From contig CM049312.1 of assembly GCA_026874595.1 (NCBI GenBank), forward strand, positions 64,138,929-64,202,928: a stretch of 64,000 bases of DNA, written 5' to 3'. The notes beneath the pieces were generated by a model. It searched no databases and was not told where the DNA came from. It saw only the letters and a list, made by a program, of their open reading frames with translations. The DNA comes from Sipunculus nudus. Lineage: Eukaryota; Annelida; Sipuncula; Golfingiida; Sipunculidae. Position numbers and translations under genes: made by a program. Below, piece after piece: positions 9,270 to 20,077 of the stretch; positions within the stretch are counted from its first letter, which is position 1; each line of letters begins with the position of its first letter.

Positions 9270-10480
9270 TTATTCGCAAGTTTCTTTCAGTCATATTTTA
9301 GATGACCTTCCTTTTTGCAGTAATAACAGATTTTCTTCGAAAATGACTGGTCTTTGTTGGACTTAGACACAGTGCACGTGGACTGAGATGTAGCAATGGA
9401 CTTTGCTGAACTATCAGGACTACTGGTACTGGGTGACTGCGCTTTAAACCTCTTTTGACAACACCGATTTACATTCTTGTTTGTGAATGACTGGTTTGAT
9501 TTGCTAGTAAAGGATATGTTGTGTGTTTATGAACAATCATCAGCTAATTTAGCAGCAATGTTAAGTGTTTCAGGACTTTTCTCATCGAGAACAGTGTTAA
9601 CATCTGCGTTAATGCAGCGCTTAAATTCTTCAAGCAAAATCAACTGGCAAAATTGTCATAATCTTTCATTACATTTTTAGAACTACACCAGCTATCAAAC
9701 AACAGCTCTTTTGTCCTAGCAAATTCGACGTAGGTCTCTTCTTTGCGCTTTTCCCAATATCTGAATTTCTGGTGGTAAGCCTCCGGAACTAACTCGTAAT
9801 CTTTTAGGATTAACCGTTTAACCAGGTCATAGTCAGCAGCAGCTTCTACTGAAAGCACTGTATACATTACCCAGACCTTGCTTGTCAACACAAGAATAGT
9901 CCAATTTTCCTTAGGCCATTTTAAATTTTCAGCAACTTTCTCAAACTGTAAAACAATATTAATCAACCTCTTTTTTTTTCTTGAAAAACAAGTCTTATGT
10001 GTTTAGTAACATCAAAACTGTGAGTTGGAGCAGCACGTAGACTATGTTTTAGTTTGTCTTTCTAACTCCAGTCGTTTTAAATCAATTTCTTTTTCTTTTT
10101 CTAGTCTTTCTCTTTCTAACCTTTCATGTTTTTCCCTCTCTTCTCTTTGTTTTTTTCTAATTCAAATTGTTTAAATCTTTCATGTTCTTCTCTCTCTTTT
10201 CTTTGTTTTTCTAATTCTAATTGTTTAAATTCTAGCTCATGTTGCATTTCCAACTCTAATTGCATAGCAAGGCTATCATTTTATATGTTTCCACTGCACT
10301 CTCTTCAATTAAACCTTTGCTAACTAGATCTTGCATGATTTTAGCAATGATATCAGGCTTTCTCAAAGCTTTTTTCACACCTAGCCCTAAGTTTTGTCCC
10401 AAACGTAACAACATTTCCTTTGTCCACTGTTCAGGTTGATCAGGGATGGGATCGTCAACAAATGTCTCAGGTTTGAAATC
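9270..10480 (-). pseudogene. gag of element B: coiled coil, capsid and zinc knuckle
   Basis: From its N-terminus (high coordinates) it has a Glu/Lys/Arg-rich heptad-like stretch (about 10,330-10,030, for example LELEMQHELEF) and then a capsid segment (9,966-9,640) with LILKDYELVPEAYHQKFRYW and EETYVEFARTKELLFDSW. A CCHC-like knuckle follows near 9,335-9,285 (CYYCKKEGHLKYD), whose last Cys is lost through an apparent base deletion. Gag packages the element RNA. The capsid motif matches element A and resembles the gag family from which SCAN domains arose. Confidence 0.8.
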
Positions 10481-10591
10481 TGTTAAGATGATAAATCAAT
10501 AACACAAAACCACTGAGATAAATCCTGTAAACAATGAAATCAAAACAATATGTAATCTTGTAAACATTGTATGAGAAATGTATGATGTGAG

Positions 10592-11081
10592 TGTTTTTTT
10601 GTTAACAAATTACTATAATTTATTCTTAAAAAACCCTAACATTACAATACACTAAATCAATACAATTAAACAGTACAAAAACAGTATAACAGCAAATTAA
10701 TATAATCAAACAGCATAATAAACAAAGTGCACAGTACCTCGATACCACCACTGTCACAGCGAAAAGTCCTTTAAAATGTATAAACCGGATGAACAGTTCA
10801 CACAAATCTCAGAGAATAACAGTCCAATGTAATCACAAAATCAGTCTACTGTAATCCAACGTGAAATCTTGGCAGTGATCCGAAAGGCAAACTGAAGACT
10901 ATATAAAATCCGTCACAAATTTAGAAGAAAAGCTGTAACTGCCGCAATTATAGGAAAAGGTCCACTCTTTTGGGTCCGCAGGAATATTCTCTCACCTCTA
11001 TCCTCGGCTCTAAAACACAGCCCCCTTTTTATAACTTCTCACCCCAAGCCGAGAACCACTTCCTGAACAATCCATAGAAAC
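10592..11081 (-). repeat. 5' LTR of element B (truncated)
   Basis: It aligns with 4,801-5,250 including TGTTTTTTTGTTAAC at the inner edge and the CCCCAAGCCGAGAAC block. Homology stops at about 11,081, about 200 bases short of the LTR start, where a unit of the 3-kb tandem repeat begins. The missing part reappears in the LTR fragment at 14,156-14,460, showing that the duplication broke inside this LTR. Confidence 0.82.
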
Positions 11082-12031
11082 TAATTATATTTATAATTCA
11101 ACCTAACAATAAAATCTGCGTAACTGGATAGAAATATTTAAATGCTATCTTAACGGAACAAATAACACAAACGTACTTTAATATCCCCAACTCATGAATT
11201 ATAGAGTAATAAACAGCTCAACGGGGGGGGGGGGCCTCAGGATCCGCCACTGAATACCTTTGAGCTTGTCTTGGTGTGGCATCTACAAATAGATTACAAT
11301 ACCTTGCTTCTAATTCCCCTTACAATATTTGGAGGCCAAATATTTGGAAACTTACTTTTCTTAACCGTTGACGTTGGTGAAGAAGCTGAATCGGGCCCCG
11401 GCTTCTGTGATCGGCTCGAGACCCCAACGCCACTTTTATGTTCCTTCGTTTAGCAAGGATCTGAAACGGATAGATGTTTACATGACGACGAAACAAGTTC
11501 AGTTCAAGATGAACCCAAGAATATCTAAAGAAATTCTAGTATATTTATTCAAATAAAAAACTCCGAAATCGTGTTATGCAAGTCGAAAGGTAAAATGCTG
11601 ATATTAATACAAATAACAATATATAATGTATGTTCAAAGACAGCTACAATATAATTTATGATAAATCTTTAAATCGATCGGAAATGTTATAAGATATTGT
11701 CCTACGTTTATCAGGGGCTAGCTTAATCAACTTGGGTCAATCAGTATATGGCAATATCCCGAAGTCGGCGGTAGGCTTAACCATGGTGATTCCCAGAGCA
11801 ATTTCATGGGAAATCGTTCATCCGAACAAAAAGCTTGTCCCCCGAGGCTTTCGGATAAACGACGCTCTACTGTATCATAAAAAAATATCAAAACCATCAT
11901 ATATTATGCCTTTCATGAACAACAATTTCAGCCCTTTCGATGTTCCCTTTGATCCCCGTTCAATTATTCAGATTTCAAGCCAATATCATTTAATATAATA
12001 AATCGATATGATAATAGTTTACTAGCAAGAT

Positions 12032-12165
12032 GAGATGCAGTGATAGTCTTGGATAATGTACATGCTTGGTCACCATTAGCAATGAGGTAGGATAGGATTC
12101 ATATAGAAACAGTTTCAAAACGCATACTGCTGGTAACATGCTTGTACAACATAACACCCACACAA
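12032..12165. other. Stretch present only in copy 1 of the 3-kb repeat
   Basis: Copy 1 holds about 130 bases here that copy 2 replaces with a 630-bp Helitron-like element. No motif was recognised. It may be ancestral sequence deleted from copy 2. Confidence 0.5.
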
Positions 12166-13934
12166 TTAATTTTCTTTTATTTGTCTAAGTGTAAATTAAG
12201 AGGAGCTAAAATAAATTATTAATGTGCCCGTTTCTTATTATTTTTCATTGAATTTACATCCATTACAACATTCTATTTCTTCAATAAGATTAATAGTGTA
12301 CTTAATATTGTATACCTTTTTTTATCATTGAACGGATGCTAATTAGCATCCAAGGGCAATCAGAAGATAGGAATGAGGAAGTAAATACCTGAAATCATGA
12401 TAGCATAATGAATGGCGGAAATCAATATAATGAAATGAAAATCTGTATTTATGAAAGCGAGTATTAAGCTTTACCTGCCGCCTCTTGTGTAACCATGGCA
12501 CTCAAGTTATAGCGTCCTTTATGTCTTCTGGAGTGAAATAAAAAAAAACTAATAAATTCATTTACTTTACTCGAGGTTTGAACCTGTCCGCCATGGCGAC
12601 AAGACCGATTAAACATGTCCCGTCTCCGTGAAGTAATGAATCAATACGACGCAAACACCACCACCCTCTAACACCTTCTCACAATTACATCTCATATAAA
12701 TCGTCTGTCGGTCAGGCTCCAAGGACAAATACCCTCTCTTTACCAACCTCCAGTCCGTGAAACACGTATAAATACTGTCTATGAGAATATATAATGAATT
12801 ACATTACTATACCTTGTGCCATGAGAATTGAATCTTAGAAATTTATTATTATTACCTGACAACATGTGTCACATTTGTGAGTGAATTATATATGGTTCAT
12901 CCACCTTGTTTGTTTATTTGGATAGGTATTTTTTTTTCTCGCCAGGCTTTGTGTTTTACAATCTAAGCGAGAAAGAGCTCAAATAAAATGAGCCATATTA
13001 CATGATATCCAGTTTCATCTCAATCTCAGTTTAAAATATTTATTATATACAATAAAATCTGTGTTATAGGACCACTTGTGGGACTCTCCAAAAAACAGAC
13101 AGATGATCTTATTAGACATATGGTCTTGGCGACAGTTATCACTGTATTGTTACTCTCAATGTGGCCTTATTGGGTTATAATTATCAAAATAATAGTTAAA
13201 TATTCTATTGCATCAGAGGCGGATAAGGGATTTATGGAGGATTTGGAAGACCTTAATCCAGTGGTTTATACTTCGGTATTAAGTTAAAATGGCAAATTAT
13301 AACTAATTTAACTTTTCTAACATTTTTATGTGTAAGTGTCCGAATAACCTTGGACCAAGCTATATCTAATATTTATAATAAAACCTTTTTGAAATACATT
13401 CTTAACACACGAGATATTCTTGTCAAGTCAGGCGACTCTATATTGAGAACTGATCTGATGCGTAAATATTTCATTTATCAGGGACTGAAATTATGGGATT
13501 TGTTGATAGAGTCTTTCACTTAGATATATATATTATACTCAATATAAAAATTATCTTAAACAATACTCTCGGATCCCGTGACATAATAATAATAAATCTG
13601 TGTTACCTTATTTGTTGAAAGGTGTGCATGATGACCCTGTATGCTGAATGTAATATTGATATTAAGTGGAAATAACTAATACTTTATCCACATTGCACTA
13701 GTGCTATGAATGAAATGAACTGCACTTGTTTCATACTATGTGATATATATTTATGAAGATGTGGGTAACGTACTAACTGAATGGACCAACCTAGGAATTT
13801 CTTAATAATATATATCAATAAACTCTTAGTAATAATCATACTAATACAGGAACTAACAATATTAGATATATTTAGTTCGCTATATTCTACACATATTTAT
13901 TTCTTTGTATATAAAACTGCCGTGCTATGGTTAA

Positions 13935-13942
13935 TATATATA

Positions 13943-13998
<56 letters not shown>

Positions 13999-13999
13999 T

Positions 14000-14045
<46 letters not shown>
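13935..14045. repeat. (TA)n microsatellite
   Basis: About 110 bases of TA with a few CA interruptions. The homologous position in copy 2 is a shorter array at 22,380-22,418, and in copy 3 at 35,708-35,750. Confidence 0.95.
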
Positions 14046-14048
<3 letters not shown>

Positions 14049-14155
14049 TTTTGTTAACTAACTGCCAGACCCTTGTAGAAGATCAGCACATTTCGAACAA
14101 TAATTAAATAAACAATAAAATTGTTCTATTTCCAAGGTATACTTCGTGGTTTTGT

Positions 14156-14457
14156 AAGTCCACTCTTTTGTGTCCGCTGGAATATTTGTTCATCTCTCTG
14201 CCCAGCCCCTATTTATAACTTCTCACCCCAAGCCGAGAACTTTCAACTTCCCGAACAATCCAAAGAAACTAACATAATACACAGTACACACGCTACAGGA
14301 AACATCTCGAACAGAGAACGCCGTGTCACTACGTATCAGGGTTCACACATGGGCTGGCCCGGCTCGGCCAGGCAATGCTGTCATGGCAACGAGCTATGCT
14401 GGCCACATGAACCAAATGTCAACAACACGTGGAATATCCCTGCACACAGACATCTGT

Positions 14458-14460
<3 letters not shown>
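14156..14460 (-). repeat. LTR fragment of the element B family
   Basis: It aligns with 5,150-5,448 of the 3' LTR, ending CATCTGTAACA, so on the minus strand the LTR starts TGTTACAG. It follows directly on tandem unit 1 and is followed by a TA array and unit 2. It shares about 120 bases with the truncated LTR at 10,961-11,081, which marks the tandem-duplication breakpoint. Confidence 0.85.

Positions 14461-14513
<53 letters not shown>
14461..14513. repeat. (TA)n microsatellite abutting an LTR end
   Basis: About 50 bases of pure TA, starting at the TGTTACAG terminus of the LTR fragment. Confidence 0.95.
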
Positions 14514-14517
<4 letters not shown>

Positions 14518-14721
14518 GTATATTTATAATTCCACCTAACAATAAAATCTGCGTAACTAGATAGAAATATTTAAATGCTATCTTAACGGAACAAATAACA
14601 CAAACTTACTTTAATATCCCAACCTCATGAATTATAAAGTAATAAACAGCTCAACGGGGGGGGGGGGCCGAGCTCAGGATCCGCCACTGAATACCTTTGA
14701 GCTTGTCTTGATGTGGCATCT
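14514..14721. repeat. Tandem 3-kb repeat, copy 2, left part
   Basis: Aligns with 11,085-11,285 of copy 1, including an 11- or 12-base G run and GGATCCGCCACTGAATACC. It is interrupted after GTGGCATCT by the CAG-ended insertion and resumes at 19,329 with CATCTACAAATAG. Confidence 0.85.
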
Positions 14722-14802
14722 CAGTGGCGTATCCAGGATTTGAAAATAGAGGGGGCGCAGCCCTAAAGTCAGGAAAAGGGTCTGTTCTGCGTCTTTAAGA
14801 CA

Positions 14803-14864
<62 letters not shown>

Positions 14865-14875
14865 CTCTGAAGAAA

Positions 14876-14912
<37 letters not shown>
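14803..14912. repeat. Two (TA)n arrays
   Basis: 14,803-14,861 and 14,882-14,912 are pure TA separated by 20 bases. The second directly precedes the truncated LINE. Confidence 0.95.
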
Positions 14913-14917
<5 letters not shown>

Positions 14918-14969
14918 TTCTTAATTATATTGATATTCACAAAGCCCTATTAGTAGGAAGCAAACATAT

Positions 14970-15368
14970 TTGAACTTGTTTAAACACACTGTCAATATAT
15001 ATAAACCACCATATAATAATAATATAGAAGACATCAACCAATTTATTGAAGAACTAACTATGCATCTCATTCACATCAATAAACACAACTCTGACATAAT
15101 TATAGCTGGTGACTTTAATATAGATCTACTCAAAATAAAAACCAAAACAGCACACCGTAACTTTTTGGAATCAGTACACGCACATGGACTTCACGCATAC
15201 ATAACCATACCGACCCGCATCACAGACACCTCAGCTACACTCATTGACAACATATTCTCAAACGTCCCACCACGCCACAGCCAGTCAGGTGTTCTTATTA
15301 ACAACATATCTGATCACCTACCATGTTACATATCCATTAATATAGCTGCTCAATACAAAAAAAACTAA
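14970..15368 (+). pseudogene. LINE endonuclease, C-terminal half
   Basis: One open frame shows IYKPPYNNNIEDINQFI, then IIIAGDFNIDLL (GDFN at 15,108-15,119), an IDNIFSN segment, and NISDHLPCYISI with the catalytic SDH at 15,309-15,323. These are the late motifs of the exonuclease-endonuclease-phosphatase fold that nicks target DNA. The N-terminal motifs are absent because sequence upstream of 14,915 is TA repeat. Confidence 0.9.
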
Positions 15369-16080
15369 TAAACAACACTACAACCTCAGGCGCAACATCA
15401 CCCCACAAACCCTAAACTCCCTCCATAATGACTTGACAAACGCTAAAATTGTTGATAAAATAAGTCTAGACATGTCCTCTAACCCAAATATATATTACAA
15501 TATTCTAAAAAATATTCTGACTCAAGCAATAAATAAAAACATGCCTTTAAAGAAAATAAAATTTAACAAATACAAGAAAAAAAAAAAACAAACTGGATAA
15601 CTTTTGGACTCATTAAATCAATCAAATATAGAGATACATTATATAAATCAATGACAGCTTCAGAAACAAATAGCATAGAATTCACAACAAAAAAAAACAA
15701 CTTAGACAATACAATAAGATTCTTAAAAAAACAATACTTGAAGCAAAACAACATTACTACAACAATAAATTCAATAAGACTAAAACAGATATTAAAAAAA
15801 CATGGAAAACAATCAATGAAATAATACAAAGAAAAGAGAAAAAAAAGCCTTCCCGAATACGTAATAATTAAAGGCGATAAAATAAATAATCCCACAAAAA
15901 TAGCTAATCATTTCAATAATTTTTTTTTGGCAATATAGGAGTAAAAATGGCAAACAAAATAAAAAACAGTCACAAAATAGACTACAAGAAATATCTAAAC
16001 ACACAAAAAAAGCAATGTACAAACATTAAAAACCTTTAAACTTTTAAACATGTAAATGACTCGGAAGTACAAAACATAAT
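15369..16080 (+). pseudogene. LINE linker between endonuclease and RT
   Basis: Frames are Lys/Asn/Ile-rich with several frameshifts in A-runs (for example near 15,580-15,590 and 15,840). Pieces such as HFNNFFLAI near 15,912-15,940 resemble the region just before the RT fingers. It carries no independent gene; minus-strand hydrophobic frames here are antisense shadows. Confidence 0.7.
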
Positions 16081-17014
16081 TGACAATCTCAAGCCAAAAA
16101 ATAGTACAGGATAAGACGATCTTTCCAGTAATCTACTTAAGAAAATTAGTCCTGCCATTATCAGACCTCTTAGTATAATCATAAATCAGTCACTCACTAC
16201 AGGTATATTTCCTGATAAACTAAAAATAGCTAAAATAACCCCTATTCACAAAAAAGAATGTATTCATGAACCTGAAAATTACAGGCCAATTTCATTATTA
16301 CCAACCATTTCTAAATTATTTGAAAAAATAATATACAATCAATTATACGACTTTCTTCAAACAAATGACTTAATATACACCAGCCAATATGGATTCAGAA
16401 AAAAACACTAGACCGAACACGCAATATTAGAATTAGCAGACAGACTATATAAAGAAATAGACAATGGAAATACGCCACTCGCAATATATTTAGACCTATC
16501 AAAAGCATTCGACACCTTAAATCATGACATATTAACACATAAACTAAAATTTTACGGTATTAAAAGAAAAACTCTACTATGGCTTACTAACTATCTAACT
16601 AACAGAACGCAATACGTTGATTACAAAGGACAAAAATCAAATAAACTTCCAATAAACACCGGGGTACCCCAGGGATCAATCCTGGGTCCTCTATTGTACT
16701 TAATATATATGAATGACATACATCAATGCAGCAACTATTTTAATTTCATACTATACGCTGACGATACAATATTATTTAACCCCTTGGCAAGTTACAACAA
16801 ACTAAAAGACCAACACATCATCAACAAAGAATTAAATAAAGTACATAACTGGTTAAATGCTAATAAACTCTCATTAAATGTACAAAAAACAAAATTTATG
16901 ATCTTTCATACTAAACATAAAACTCTAAAAGATGGAAGCCCTGATCTCAAAATTGATAAAACACCAATAGAAAGGGTATCAGATTTCAATTTCTTGGGTA
17001 TAACAATAAATTAA
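16081..17014 (+). pseudogene. LINE reverse transcriptase
   Basis: Motifs in order: ITPIHKK, ENYRPISLLPTISKLFEK, YGFRKKH, LDLSKAFDTLNHDIL, GVPQGSILGPLLY, and the catalytic YADD at 16,754-16,765, then LNVQKTKFMIF. In-frame stops lie at 16,112 (TAA), 16,409 (TAG) and 17,012 (TAA), all at conserved positions, so it is inactive. The enzyme primes reverse transcription at the nicked target. Confidence 0.92.
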
Positions 17015-17570
17015 CACATGAAATGGCAAACACACACAAACAAAATTGCATCAAAAATTTCAAAATACTTAGGAGTACTAAATAAATTAAAACAATACCT
17101 ACCAATACACATACTTTAAACCATATATGATACACTTATTCTGTCCCAAATAAATTACGGAATCCTAATATGGGGTTCTGACACAAATAGATTAGAAAAA
17201 TTACAAAAAAAAAAGCCTTAAGAATAATTACAAATAACAACTAAAATGCACACACAGAACCGATCTTTAAATCATCAAAAACCCTAAAAATCAAGGATAT
17301 TTTCAAATTAAACATAATAAAATTTTATTATAATTATTGTCATGCAGCACTTCCAAAATTCTTCCTAACGTTTAATATATCGACAAGAAACATGACGCAC
17401 AGACACAACACAAGACATAAAGACACCCTAGCTACAAATAAAACAAGAACCAAATAGCAGACAATAGTCTGAGGAACAAAATACCAAAAGTCATAAATGA
17501 AACTGACCATAAAATTGCTGATAAAATCTACACCCACAGCCTCCAAGGATTAATTAATTACACCAAACAA
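17015..17570 (+). pseudogene. LINE C-terminal region
   Basis: The frame continues after the 17,012 stop with HMKWQTHTNKIASKISKYLG, NYGILIWGS, LPKFFLTFNI and HRHNTRHKDTLA, the usual post-RT region of CR1/Jockey-like LINEs. Stops and a shift near 17,205-17,225 break it. Confidence 0.8.
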
Positions 17571-17927
17571 CATTTTATAAATACATACAAAGAAAATTGC
17601 ACACAAACAAACTGCTACATCTGTAACAAAAATTAGAATTTTTCGTTGTTTTTCCTTTCCTCCATTAACAAACAAACATATAAATACCCATTAATTCTTT
17701 CAATCTCCTTCACTATTTTTGTAAACAATTATTATCATCTAATTGTAAATGTATCAAACATGTTCAATCATCCATATTTATATAGTTATATATACTTTCT
17801 TATACCAAATGTTTGCAGGTGGCTGTTGTGTCAGCGGAAAAAAAATCCTTACAACAGTCTCCTGTCATAGTAAAAACGAAAATAAAAACAATTGAATACA
17901 CAATATATGGATATGTACAATTTTATG

Positions 17928-17960
17928 TCGAATAAACTTCTTCTTCTTCTTCCTCTTCAC
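17928..17960 (+). repeat. LINE 3' end with (TTC)n tail
   Basis: GAATAAACTTCTTCTTCTTC at about 17,930-17,950 ends the LINE-like sequence. A short microsatellite 3' tail, not poly(A), occurs in several LINE clades. Confidence 0.65.
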
Positions 17961-18094
17961 TGCGTGGCTGTTAAATTGTCTCCTACTAAACATATCAAAT
18001 ATTGTTAGTTCGTGCATAATTATTATGATTATTAGATGTAATTTTGTAAGGTATCTAGTTCAAGTTGTTTATTATGTTAACCGTGGGACCCTCA

Positions 18095-18140
<46 letters not shown>

Positions 18141-19258
18141 GCATTATTTGAACAACAGAAAAATACATGCATAAATAAGTTTAGTGTTGTAACTTAATTG
18201 TAACTTTTAAGTAGAAGATGGTCAGCAAACATGTAAAAGAACTGAAATGGTTGAACTACTATATGTCACTGAATCTGTCAAAGGATACTACATCTATTTT
18301 TCATGCAGAGCTTCTGATAATGAATTCCATAATATAGGTTTTCGTAGATAAATTATTTTTTGCAGAAATTAAGTTCGAACTATAGCCAGTTGGAGTTAAA
18401 AAAAAAATTAAGATAGTCTGACCTGAGGTAATTATAAAGTACATAAACACAAGATATATTAGAAGTGAAATATATTCATTGACTGTTATTTGCATACCAT
18501 TTTCAGGTTTATATTATTATTGAAAATGTAGCTTTCTGGCATAAAGCCTTGTCATCTGGCTCCAGTGACAGTAGCTTGGTATTAAGAGGTGATTTTAATT
18601 TCCCAAGAATTAAGAAACTGGAATCTTTCATATAGTCTCTTGGTGTATACCAAGGTAAATTTTTAAATTGAGGCATAGACAGGGTTTAGTGAAAGTACAA
18701 ATAGCTTGCATGGAATGTTTAACAGTTTTTGGCCATCCGCCATCATGTTTGAGAACAATCACAGGGTTTGGAGACTTCACTTCTGCACACAAACAAAATA
18801 GAAAAGAGAGATAAAAAAAAAACATGAGAGAAATGTGTAAGTATATAATCCCTTTACAGTTTAGATTTATTTTAGAAATTTTCAAAGTCTGACACTCTTT
18901 ACATTTACATTACGAACAATATCTTGCTAATCTTTTGTTCTTTCTTCACAAAATTTCAACAAATACTGTGACAACAAAACTAGTTTCTCTTTAGGTCAAA
19001 AGGAACCTTTAGAACTGATAATAAATATATACATTATTATACAAGATATCTATATATCTATATTTACATTACAGACAAGATCTTTTTTTGTTTTTCTTCT
19101 TTCTTTTCAAAATGGGAATAACATTACCATAACCGCGCATAGAGAAACATGAAAATATGTTTTACTTAAAACGCCATATTTTATATCTATGGGTATGCAT
19201 ACTCAATTAAAATAACATAAAATACATTTGAGTTAACAAACATAACACCTGCCAGTAG
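17961..19258. other. Non-coding remainder of the CAG-ended insertion
   Basis: AT-rich; contains a (TA)n array at 18,097-18,138. Only short reading frames without recognisable content were seen. This is probably transposon interior or older flanking sequence between the LINE and the right terminus. Confidence 0.5.
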
Positions 19259-20077
19259 TTGACTGGTTTCAGTGTTAGCAGAATATTAGGAGGGGGCGCC
19301 CCTTTGCGCCCCCCTATGAATACGCCCCTGCATCTACAAATAGATTACAATACCTCGCTTCTAATTCTCCTTACAATATTTGGAGGCCAAACACCTGGAA
19401 ACTTACTTTTCTTAACCGTTGTCGTTGGTGAAGAAGCCGATGCGGGCTGCGGCTTCTGTGATCGGCTCGAGACCCCAACGCCACTCTTATGTTCCTTCGT
19501 TTAGCAAGGATCCGAAACGGATAGATGTTTACATGACGACGAAACAAGTTCAGTTCAAGATGAACCCAAGAATGTCTAAAGAAATTCTAGTATATTGATT
19601 CAATTAAAAAACTCCAAAATCGTGTTATGCAAGTCGAAAGGTAAAATGCTGATATTTAATACAAATAACAATATATAATGTATGTTCAAAGACAGCAACA
19701 ATATAATTTATGATAAATCTTTAAATCGATCAAAAATGTTATAAGATATTGTCCCATTTTAATCAGGGGTTAGCTTAGTCACTTGGGTCAGTCAGTATAT
19801 GGCAATGTCCCGAACTCGGCAGTAAGCTTAGCCATGGTGAATTCCAGAGCAATTTCATGCGAAATTGTTCATCCAAACAAAAAGCTTGTCCCCCGAGGCT
19901 TTCGGATAAACGACGCTCTACTGTATTATAAAGAAATATCAAAAGCATCATATATTATGCCTTTCATGAACAACAATTTCAACCCTTTCGATGGCCTTTT
20001 GATCCATGTTCAATTATTAAGATTTTAAGCTAATATCATTTAATATAATAAATCGATATGATAATAGTTTACTATAG

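Larger units (their letters stand above)
4801..11081 (-). mobile_element. Gmr1-like Ty3 retrotransposon with integrase upstream of RT (element B)
   Basis: Read on the minus strand: 5' LTR (10,592-11,081, truncated), gag (10,330 down to 9,270), protease region (about 8,660-8,400), integrase (about 8,300-7,205), RT (7,017-6,070), RNase H (5,990-5,590), polypurine tract and 3' LTR (5,448-4,801). Integrase before RT is the Ty1/copia-like pol order described for the Gmr1 group of Ty3 elements. The RT and RNase H motifs are Ty3-type, not copia-type. Numerous stops and frameshifts, plus a 160-bp tandem duplication in RT, show it is dead. Confidence 0.88.
10961..14155. repeat. Tandem 3-kb repeat, copy 1
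   Basis: Unit 1 (about 11,085-14,150) begins TTTATAATTCAACCTAACAATAAAATC and aligns with unit 2 (14,514-14,721 plus 19,329-22,530) and unit 3 (about 33,460-35,880). Including about 120 bases of shared LTR, the local period is near 3.2 kb. No frame is conserved across the copies: the longest frame of copy 1 (13,078-13,287) is broken by stops in copy 2. It reads as a non-coding repeat. Confidence 0.85.
14915..17960 (+). mobile_element. Decayed non-LTR retrotransposon (LINE, CR1/Jockey-like)
   Basis: In order: the C-terminal half of an apurinic-type endonuclease (14,970-15,368), a Lys/Asn-rich linker, the RT domain (16,081-17,014), a C-terminal domain (to about 17,560) and a 3' end with AATAAA (17,930) followed by (TTC)n. 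The first half of the endonuclease is missing, so the copy is 5'-truncated at a TA array. At least three in-frame stops occur in RT. The family is judged from the motifs; CR1, L2 and Jockey-type clades share them. Confidence 0.88.
14722..19328. mobile_element. 4.6-kb CAG-ended insertion splitting repeat copy 2
   Basis: The uninterrupted site in copy 1 reads GTGGCATCTACAAAT (about 11,275-11,290). In copy 2, GGCATCT is followed by CAGTGGCGTATCCAGGA, and the far end reads ATGAATACGCCCCTG before CATCTACAAAT. The imperfect inverted ends (CAGTGGCGTATCC and CAGGGGCGTATTC), each followed by a G-rich, GGCGC-rich stretch, and the repeated CATCT indicate a DNA-transposon insertion. CAG-type ends suggest a hAT-like element, but only 5 bases are duplicated, not 8. 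A LINE and TA arrays lie inside it. Confidence 0.72.

Noticed and set aside
13078-13287. 69-codon plus-strand frame with a hydrophobic segment
   Set aside because: It starts at GTG and is interrupted by stops in the homologous repeat copy 2 (around 21,530-21,730), so it is chance coding in a non-coding repeat.
15563-16022. Hydrophobic minus-strand frames with many Phe, Leu and Cys
   Set aside because: They are antisense to the Lys/Asn-rich LINE linker; A-rich coding DNA read backwards gives Phe/Leu-rich frames.
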